Shown: positions 31,381-36,274 of the stretch, one piece after another
Layout of the letters: each line of letters starts with the position of its first letter
How positions within the stretch are numbered: the first letter of the stretch is position 1
Source: a virus
DNA: 36,274 nucleotides
Strand: one strand, 5' to 3'
IMG/VR virus record: IMGVR_UViG_3300027996_000091
Coordinates: 1-36,274 of that record
Made by a program: the position numbers and the translations under genes
The notes under the pieces: model-generated
Seen by the model: only the letters and a program-made list of their open reading frames with translations
Database searches by the model: none
Told to the model about the DNA's origin: nothing

Positions 31381-32109
31381 CTAAGTGCCGCCAGTAATCT
31401 GGTCTAGCTTCGCATTTAGTGAATCTCTATATGCTCCATCTTTCTCGTATCTTGAGTAATTAGTTATAATCTCCTGCATTACGTCTTTCTCTGTTTCTAC
31501 TTTCTGAGTGGAAAGATTTTGCATGGTACCTGGAGGCTGACTCTCTGTCATTGAGAATTTCTGTCTTATCTCATCGAAGAGCTTTACTGTTTTTGCTGTA
31601 GAACCTAGCGCAGCCATTGCGTCTAGCGAATCATCAGACAATGTGTTTGTTGCCCATGTGTTGATAGTATCAATCTTGTTTTGCGCACCAGCTCCTAACT
31701 TCTCCATCTCTGCTGCTTGGCTTGGTATTAACGACTCATGATACTTAATGATTGGGTCTAGCAAATCGTCAACAACATCCTGTGACACATTGTGCCGCTT
31801 TGCATTTGTTGAAATCTTTACGACGTGCTCATTCTCTAAGTCAAAGAATTTGTCGTACTTTGTCATGTCGTATTCTTCTGGGGCTCTAGTCATCCCTAAT
31901 CTTTTTTCTATCTCGACATATGCTTTCGCTTGCTCTGACACAGAGCCGTATTTTTCTCTTAGCCATTCTGGCTTATCACCTGCACCTGGAGTTTCTGAAT
32001 CCCAGTTCCAACTTGGCACTTCATTAACTTCTGCTGATTCTGTGCTAGGTGTTCCTAGTGTTGCTACTTCTTGTCCTGCTTCTGGTCCGGTATCTGTTTC
32101 TTCTGACAT
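31381..32109 (-). CDS. Capsid scaffolding protein
   Basis: This encodes 242 aa. It is acidic, with a low-complexity N-terminus (MSEETDTGPEAGQEVATLGT), then WLREKYGSVSEQAKAYVEIEKRLG and helical middle and C-terminal parts. This follows T7 gp9-type scaffolds of podoviruses, including the PEEYD(M) motif after the YxxxEKRLG helix. It would guide capsid assembly and then leave the shell. It is the last gene of the leftward portal operon, with its ATG inside the preceding gene. The capsid protein it acts on is encoded on the other strand at 10384. Confidence 0.85.
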   Translation of the reverse strand: MSEETDTGPEAGQEVATLGTPSTESAEVNEVPSWNWDSETPGAGDKPEWLREKYGSVSEQAKAYVEIEKRLGMTRAPEEYDMTKYDKFFDLENEHVVKISTNAKRHNVSQDVVDDLLDPIIKYHESLIPSQAAEMEKLGAGAQNKIDTINTWATNTLSDDSLDAMAALGSTAKTVKLFDEIRQKFSMTESQPPGTMQNLSTQKVETEKDVMQEIITNYSRYEKDGAYRDSLNAKLDQITGGT

Positions 32110-32432
32110 ACTTCATTAATCCTCATTTTATGATCAGCAATTTGCCTCTTGAATCCTTTTATTACGTCTGTAAATCCTACCCAATACATGGAGGATTCAT
32201 TAACATTGACAGAAAAAGGATTAACAAGAGATGCGAAAAGAAATCTATCTTCATAAATCTTTAGTAACTTCTTACCATATTCATTACGTTCGAACACTTC
32301 ATAACATAGCTTAGACTCCTCCAACATCTCTGGATTCTCTTGAGCCATCTTGTCAATGTTACCCTGCAATTCTTCATATGGATTTGGAATCTCAATACCT
32401 GGGTTTTTTCTATGCACCTGCTGCGCCCCCAC
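32064..32432 (-). CDS. Small protein between portal and scaffold
   Basis: This encodes 122 aa from GTG at 32432 (a second GTG at 32417 with GGGGG upstream is also possible). It overlaps the portal gene end by 23 bases and the scaffold start by 46 bases. It is soluble and charged with a Lys/Gln end (KKQIPDQKQDKK). Small genes at this place occur in several podoviruses, but I do not recognise this one. A role in head assembly is likely by context. Confidence 0.6.
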   Translation of the reverse strand: MGAQQVHRKNPGIEIPNPYEELQGNIDKMAQENPEMLEESKLCYEVFERNEYGKKLLKIYEDRFLFASLVNPFSVNVNESSMYWVGFTDVIKGFKRQIADHKMRINEVCQKKQIPDQKQDKK

Positions 32433-33981
32433 CTTCTAATTGTTGTGCCTGAGCCATGGTTTCCATTTCTTGTTGTTGGTCCTGCTGCTCTTGTTGCATC
32501 TGATATTGCTGCTGCATCTGCTCTTGAGTATTTACCAATGATGCGTCTACACCTAGCTTCTCTGCAATCCATGACGGAAGCCTGGTGGTATCAATTGTTG
32601 TCAAAGCAACTTCTGGCCCTGAAATTTGCTGCATGGTTTGCATGTAATTCTGAAAGGAAATCACGTCTTGTTGACCTTGTGAGATAGTCAATGGAGATTT
32701 GTATCTAACCTTAACTCCACGCTCAGCCCTTAGTGATGCTGGCAACAATCCTTTCTTGGCAAGGATGTAGGTTACCCTGTCTATAACCTTGTCAAGAAAT
32801 TCTTGTTGCAATCTTGTGAACAATGGCCCTATCTCTTCTGCGAGATTACTTTGACGTAACGAAAGCTCCGTTGCGGTCCTGGTTGGTGACTCGTGAATAT
32901 CTCCCAACGGATTGGAGTACATGAGCTTATTGATCTGCTGTCTCAAGTCTATTGTTGTCAATTGCATGAAGTTTGGATTGGCTACGTCAGGTAACGCACT
33001 TATAGGCCATTGACCATTAGAATTCGGTGCGACCGGTATAACTGAGTTAGGTGACATTTGAAAGGTAAATGGATTAAAAATACCATCACTATACGCCATA
33101 TAAGGTTTACATATGTTTAGGTTAGCTGCTGTCATCTCAAAGTATGCGGCAGTTTGCAAACTAAAAATGGATGGGAGAGCGTCGATTATTGGCCCTCTAC
33201 CGTAAGTTTCAGAGTTAACTTTACTCCAGCGGAAAATAATGAACGGGGGTGATTCCTGGCTCTCGTGCAATAGCATTTCATCGTTATGCCACACGACGTA
33301 TGTGTAAGGTGCAATCACATTACCAGGGTTATGTATGGCAGCCTCAATGATGTTGGTTACAGTTGCATTCGGATCTTGCTTGTAAGCTTGCTCCATCATT
33401 GATGTAGGCTTAGCTCGTGGCCATAAGTTAGGGATGTCATCAAGTCTAATTTCACCCCATGTTCTGAAGCAAGTTTCACACTGATGATTAGCTGACTCTT
33501 CAATAGCCACTTGGTCTAACGGTATAGAGCTACATTGCAATGGGTTAGAGTCATCTCCCTCGCTTATGACGAGCACTGATGTTCCAACTGCTAAATCGTA
33601 GTAGCACTCGTTAATTATTGTGTCGAAATTGGATTGATGAATATAGTTGAAGGTGACGTCTGTAAACTTTTGCAACATCTGTCGCATGCCTTCACGCTCT
33701 TGGTCTTCCATTGCATCACTGGCATCATAAAAAGCCCAAGTCTGTTGCGGTGGTGTGAATGAGTTATGTGCTTTTGACACAAAGTTTTTTGTGGCAGCAA
33801 TTTGCGTAGTGTCATAGACCTTAATATTCTTCTGCGCTGCTTTATTCTGGTCAGGATAATAAAATAAATTACGATTTGGGATGCAATAATGATACGCAGA
33901 TTCCAGCATAGGCCACCAGTTAAATGACTCACCTCTTGCTCTAGAGTAGCGTCGCTTATAGTTCTCTAATTGTTTATCCAT
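32410..33981 (-). CDS. Portal / head-tail connector (T7 gp8-like)
   Basis: This encodes 523 aa (T7 gp8 is 536). NWWPMLESAYHYCIPNRNLF, IKVYDTTQIAATKNFVSKAHNSFTPPQQTW (in parts) and GRGPIIDALPSIFSLQTA, plus PTRTATELSLRQSNLAEEIGPLFTRLQQE (in parts), are classic connector motifs. The C-terminus is Gln-rich (EQMQQQYQMQQEQQDQQQE region). It forms the dodecameric ring at the capsid vertex used for packaging and tail attachment. Unusually, it is transcribed opposite to the capsid and large-terminase genes. The start codon overlaps the previous stop by one base. Confidence 0.93.
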   Translation of the reverse strand: MDKQLENYKRRYSRARGESFNWWPMLESAYHYCIPNRNLFYYPDQNKAAQKNIKVYDTTQIAATKNFVSKAHNSFTPPQQTWAFYDASDAMEDQEREGMRQMLQKFTDVTFNYIHQSNFDTIINECYYDLAVGTSVLVISEGDDSNPLQCSSIPLDQVAIEESANHQCETCFRTWGEIRLDDIPNLWPRAKPTSMMEQAYKQDPNATVTNIIEAAIHNPGNVIAPYTYVVWHNDEMLLHESQESPPFIIFRWSKVNSETYGRGPIIDALPSIFSLQTAAYFEMTAANLNICKPYMAYSDGIFNPFTFQMSPNSVIPVAPNSNGQWPISALPDVANPNFMQLTTIDLRQQINKLMYSNPLGDIHESPTRTATELSLRQSNLAEEIGPLFTRLQQEFLDKVIDRVTYILAKKGLLPASLRAERGVKVRYKSPLTISQGQQDVISFQNYMQTMQQISGPEVALTTIDTTRLPSWIAEKLGVDASLVNTQEQMQQQYQMQQEQQDQQQEMETMAQAQQLEGGGAAGA

Positions 33982-34340
33982 TAGTAACCACCTAGTCTAG
34001 ATGCTGGTGCATATCCTTCTTGTACTGCGTCCCCAAACATAGCGCCTTTATTTCTGCGTCTGGCACTTTTAATTCTACCTTGTGATATCTTTCTAAGTGC
34101 TGCTGTTTTCTCTGCCTTCTGACTCTTAGCATATGCATTCGCCCTCTTTGTTTGGTCTGCAATCTGTAGCTTTTGTTGGTAAGCCATATCTTGTTGTGCT
34201 TTAGCTCCCTGCTTTGCAGCTTTAGCACCAGTGTACATAGGGCCGACGATTGGCAAGTACTTACCTACCTTGCCTGCGCCCTTAACAACATCATGCATAC
34301 CCTTGCTTACTGCCTTACCAACTTTACTAAAGAACCCCAT
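33981..34340 (-). CDS. Small basic Ala/Gly-rich virion-type protein
   Basis: This encodes 119 aa from the ATG at 34340, chosen over 34391 because GGAG lies 7 bases upstream and the sequence from there begins MGFFSKVGKAVSKGMHD. VGKYLPIVGPMYTGAKAAKQGAKAQQ and the many Lys/Arg in the middle and C-terminal part resemble short internal virion or ejection-type proteins. It lies between small terminase and portal. It might be packaged in the head; I cannot identify it further. Confidence 0.6.
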   Translation of the reverse strand: MGFFSKVGKAVSKGMHDVVKGAGKVGKYLPIVGPMYTGAKAAKQGAKAQQDMAYQQKLQIADQTKRANAYAKSQKAEKTAALRKISQGRIKSARRRNKGAMFGDAVQEGYAPASRLGGY

Positions 34341-34341
34341 G

Positions 34342-34491
34342 TTAAATCTCCAAATACAAATATATAGTGCTAGCATCTGCCAACTGTTCATCAGTCAACA
34401 CGCTAGCATCTTTAACAAAAACCATTGTTACTTTCTTTGTTAGCTTCTCAGCATCAGAAAGCATCCTTTTAACTCTAGACATTAAAGACAT
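34342..34491 (-). CDS. 49-residue protein, unknown
   Basis: ATG at 34491 follows the small-terminase stop directly (TAGATG). It reads MSLMSRVKRMLSDAEKLTKK, then VTMVFVKDAS, and ends STIYLYLEI. Its stop lies one base before the next ATG, so it fits exactly between two genes. Amphipathic helix then strand; no known family. Confidence 0.55.
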   Translation of the reverse strand: MSLMSRVKRMLSDAEKLTKKVTMVFVKDASVLTDEQLADASTIYLYLEI

Positions 34492-35109
34492 CTAAGATTT
34501 CTCTATCAACATTTGCTCAAGCTCATCAACCTTCTTGTTGAGAATTGTTCGTTCTTCGACCTTGAGTGTGTTGGCAACTAGATTTGAGAGTTGTGACGCT
34601 TCTTGTGTAGTTAGTGCTCCTTGTGAAATATAAGTAGTTATACATTCGACTTGTTGCTTTGAAGACTTCGCATCCTTAAACAGAACTAGCTCAACCTTAC
34701 GTTGGTCGGCAAAGTTAAATCTGTTCCTCATGATTGATGACCATATCTTAAAGTCGAATCGCATGCCTTCTTCTGTCGTAAGGTCTTCTGGGAGTAAGCC
34801 AAGCCAATGCTCGTAGGCTAATTGCTTTGCTATTAAATATACCCTCTTGAAAGGAGGATATTTAACAACCCACTCAAAGAATGTAGAACCAGCTATACCC
34901 ACCTCTGAACAAAAATGACACACCTCACCTCCACTAGCGAATAGCTTTATGAGTAGTGCTGAATGCTTTGTGAAGTTATACTTACGGTATTCGCCTTTAC
35001 CTATTTCCTTGACAAGCTTCTCAAGTTCGAGCTCTCTTGCTTTGCTTATCGGCCTCAATTTCTTCTGCTTTGCTAACGTCTTGTAGTCTCTATCTTTTGG
35101 TTTGGTCAA
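34492..35109 (-). CDS. terS: Terminase small subunit, putative
   Basis: This encodes 205 aa. LFASGGEVCHFCSEVGIAGSTFFEWVVKYPPF (in parts: GGEVCHFCSEVGIAGSTFFEW) looks like the N-terminal helix-turn-helix of small terminases that select phage DNA. A helical middle (LAYEHWLGLLPEDLTTEEG) and a charged C-terminal coiled coil (KKVDELEQMLIEK) follow. It begins the leftward portal/scaffold operon, and the length is in the usual range. Best candidate for the DNA-recognition subunit; the ATPase partner is at 8502. Confidence 0.7.
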   Translation of the reverse strand: MTKPKDRDYKTLAKQKKLRPISKARELELEKLVKEIGKGEYRKYNFTKHSALLIKLFASGGEVCHFCSEVGIAGSTFFEWVVKYPPFKRVYLIAKQLAYEHWLGLLPEDLTTEEGMRFDFKIWSSIMRNRFNFADQRKVELVLFKDAKSSKQQVECITTYISQGALTTQEASQLSNLVANTLKVEERTILNKKVDELEQMLIEKS

Positions 35110-35146
35110 CTAGATGAACTCCCTTAGTTATAGGATACACCTTTAC

Positions 35147-35155
35147 ATTATAGCA
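35147..35155 (-). promoter_or_regulatory. Extended -10 promoter for the leftward terS-portal-scaffold operon
   Basis: On the minus strand TGC-TATAAT is a consensus extended -10, about 38 bases before the terS start. The -35 at 17 bases spacing is weak. It is divergent from the rightward promoters at 35185-35227. Confidence 0.6.
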
Positions 35156-35184
35156 TACTAAAAAAGACAAGTGGTAGTTATTTT

Positions 35185-35227
35185 TTGACTAACGGTTGTT
35201 GCAATTTATAACAAGCTGTTGTACAAT
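35185..35227 (+). promoter_or_regulatory. Rightward promoters for the MKDD gene block
   Basis: Two overlapping candidates: TTGACT (35185-35190), 16 bases, TATAAC (35207-35212); and TTGCAA (35199-35204), 17 bases, TACAAT (35222-35227). The region contains TTGTT-N9-AACAA and the palindrome TTGTACAA, similar half-sites to those in the 5557-5576 palindrome, so the same repressor might act here. Confidence 0.5.
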
Positions 35228-35265
35228 ACAATTTTAAACAACTGGAGGTAATTATGAAAGACGAT
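35223..35265 (+). repeat. Leader-plus-start module, copy 1
   Basis: The 43 bases covering ACAATACAATTTTAAACAAC, TGGAGGTAATT and ATGAAAGACGAT recur at about 35576-35618 before the next gene. The copied unit ends after the fourth codon, where the two proteins diverge. Confidence 0.85.
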
Positions 35266-35550
35266 AATGTTATCGATATAACCGAATACTGTAAAAACGA
35301 AAATTATAACCGTGGGTATGTAGCCGATGTAAATATTGGGTTTATAACCGGAATTATATCAGCAGCTATAGTTGTTGATAAAACTGAGGCTGTAAACAGG
35401 CGCACGCTAAATGATGAACTCTATAGACGTGGCTGGGTATATTTGAAAAACACAGAAAATATAACAGCTTCAGAAGTAGACTTTCTTGGAGATATGCTTG
35501 ATGAATGTCTTCCTCGTAGCTACATGACATCCAAATGCGAGGATACATAA
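35254..35550 (+). CDS. MKDD-family small protein, unknown
   Basis: This encodes 98 aa, starting MKDDNVIDITEY, with a strong GGAGG 8 bases upstream. The middle (NIGFITGIISAAIVVDKTE) is mildly hydrophobic and helical, but I would not call it a membrane span. Like its relatives at 182, 461 and 35607 it shares only the N-terminus and leader. It is the first gene after the divergent promoter region, so probably early expressed. Confidence 0.7.
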   Translation: MKDDNVIDITEYCKNENYNRGYVADVNIGFITGIISAAIVVDKTEAVNRRTLNDELYRRGWVYLKNTENITASEVDFLGDMLDECLPRSYMTSKCEDT

Positions 35551-35575
35551 ATTAAGTCTAAATGTAAGTTGCAAT

Positions 35576-35618
35576 ACAATACAATTTTAAACAACTGGAG
35601 GTAATTATGAAAGACGAT
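35576..35618 (+). repeat. Leader-plus-start module, copy 2
   Basis: This repeats the module at 35223-35265. Just upstream, 35554-35568 (GTCTAAATGTAAGTT) equals part of the start of the zinc-finger gene (bases ~662-676), so the intergenic segment also contains a fragment of that gene's 5' end. Confidence 0.8.
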
Positions 35619-35837
35619 GAAGAGTTACGTAGCGCATGTCTGGATGAGTTCGACGCTAATGAACTCAGGACATATAGAGACGGAGTTAGAAACGGGTACA
35701 TTAATGCTGTTTCAGATTCAAGATGGTTAGTAAGAAACTTGCTGAGTATAATTGAGGAAGATGATAAAGATTTGACTCGCATGTTATCAAAGCTATTTGA
35801 TGACATTGGGAATTTAATGGGCAAGAGATTGTCATAA
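35607..35837 (+). CDS. MKDD-family small protein, unknown
   Basis: This encodes 76 aa starting MKDDEELRSACLDEFDANEL. It is acidic and helical, with RTYRDGVRNGYINAVSDSRW like the YMDGFIKGACTVRELV region of the 182 protein (aromatic-D-G-F/V-x-x-G pattern), so similarity may go beyond the N-terminus. Uses the copied leader with GGAGG. Co-transcribed with its neighbours. Confidence 0.7.
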   Translation: MKDDEELRSACLDEFDANELRTYRDGVRNGYINAVSDSRWLVRNLLSIIEEDDKDLTRMLSKLFDDIGNLMGKRLS

Positions 35838-35862
35838 AACTTAACAAAGAAGGAAAAGCGAT

Positions 35863-36231
35863 ATGTTTATTTCAGTTAATATTGAGAAAGAAGAGGAAAA
35901 CGAAAGATATGGTGATTGTATTTCTTGTGTATTACAGAAGCTTAATTACCATGAATTTAGAATATTTAAAACAATAATTGAAGAATGTAAGACGGAAAAT
36001 CATTCTTTTTTTGTTCGTAATACATACATGTTTACTTACGATGATTTTTACAAGTTATTAGCCAAAAATGATCCATTTGATTTTCTTGATGAGAATGATA
36101 AGAGATTGCTTAATGTAGATGAAATGAAATTGTGTTTTAAAAACATAACTTATGCTTGTTCACATGTGGTAACTGTAGGTATTCACAATAATAGAGACCA
36201 AACCATAAAGCACCCATATGAGGTAAAATAG
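35863..36231 (+). CDS. Unknown 122-aa protein at the right end
   Basis: This encodes 122 aa starting MFISVNIEKEEENER, with AAGGAAAAG upstream. Contains several Cys and His (CISCVLQKLNYHEF; CFKNITYACSHVVTVGIH) and YDDFYKLLAKNDPFDFLDEN. No recognised domain. Its last ~31 codons lie in the terminal repeat, so this gene crosses the join only if the molecule is circular, and then it is followed directly by the MKDN fragment. Confidence 0.7.
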   Translation: MFISVNIEKEEENERYGDCISCVLQKLNYHEFRIFKTIIEECKTENHSFFVRNTYMFTYDDFYKLLAKNDPFDFLDENDKRLLNVDEMKLCFKNITYACSHVVTVGIHNNRDQTIKHPYEVK

Positions 36232-36274
36232 ATATGAAAGACAACGAAATTGATTATCACAGCACGGCAAGAGA
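36140..36274. repeat. Right copy of direct terminal repeat
   Basis: It matches 1-136 except for a missing C near 36265. As a result the MKDN reading frame here runs on as MKDNEIDYHSTARD instead of stopping at 14 codons. See the left copy for interpretation. Confidence 0.9.

Noticed and set aside
1-36274. CRISPR array, integrase, transposase or insertion sequence
   Set aside because: No regularly spaced repeats, recombinase motifs or transposase-like proteins were found on either strand.

Overview
This window looks like one complete or nearly complete genome of a small podovirus-like tailed phage. The first ~126 bases recur exactly at the right end (1-126 = 36140-36265, then about ten more matching bases after a 1-base indel). 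The molecule is therefore either circular or carries short direct terminal repeats. The virion genes are T7/P22-style: gp8-like portal, scaffold, gp11- and gp12-like tail tube proteins, three internal virion (ejection) proteins and a gp17-like fibre base. The DNA is A+T-rich by eye, ribosome sites are strong (GGAG/AGGAG) and ATGA/TAATG gene overlaps are frequent, so the host is a bacterium; I cannot name it. I see no DNA polymerase, RNA polymerase, primase or integrase, so host machinery is presumably used.

Layout. (1) 35254-36231 continuing through the join to 1-1996: rightward block of very small genes, including a family starting MKDD/MKDN, a three-finger zinc-binding protein, a two-repeat CxCxCG protein and small membrane proteins. 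Several gene 5' ends are duplicated. (2) 2006-2213: a leftward tRNA-like gene with predicted anticodon AAT and a rightward tRNA-Glu(TTC). (3) 2423-5521: leftward control/replication block with a ribbon-helix-helix repressor, four winged-helix-like proteins and a lambda-O-like initiator gene that carries two palindromes inside it (candidate origin). A ~500-base noncoding interval (3685-4196) holds promoters, a terminator and tRNA-like elements. (4) 5622-8502: rightward operon with an ERF recombinase and small unknown genes. (5) 8502-18111: large terminase, a structured leader, major capsid protein, then nine appendage/decoration-type genes. (6) 18166-31268: tail tube, ejection proteins, fibre base, decoration-like protein, VRR-NUC nuclease, putative lysozyme-like protein. 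(7) 31381-35109: leftward operon with small terminase, two small genes, portal, a small gene and scaffold. It converges on block 6 and diverges from block 1.

How it works together (inference). The RHH protein and palindromic operators probably control the divergent early promoters. The O-like protein and its neighbour start replication at the internal palindromes, using the host replisome; ERF supports recombination. A strong promoter before the capsid gene drives the rightward late genes, while portal, scaffold and small terminase are made from a separate leftward promoter. That split of the packaging/procapsid genes is unusual. The rich set of modular surface proteins, many sharing N- or C-terminal domains, suggests adaptable head or tail appendages. 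The features most worth pursuing are the promoter-driven tRNA-like array, the in-gene origin, the recycled 5' gene modules and the appendage domain swapping.
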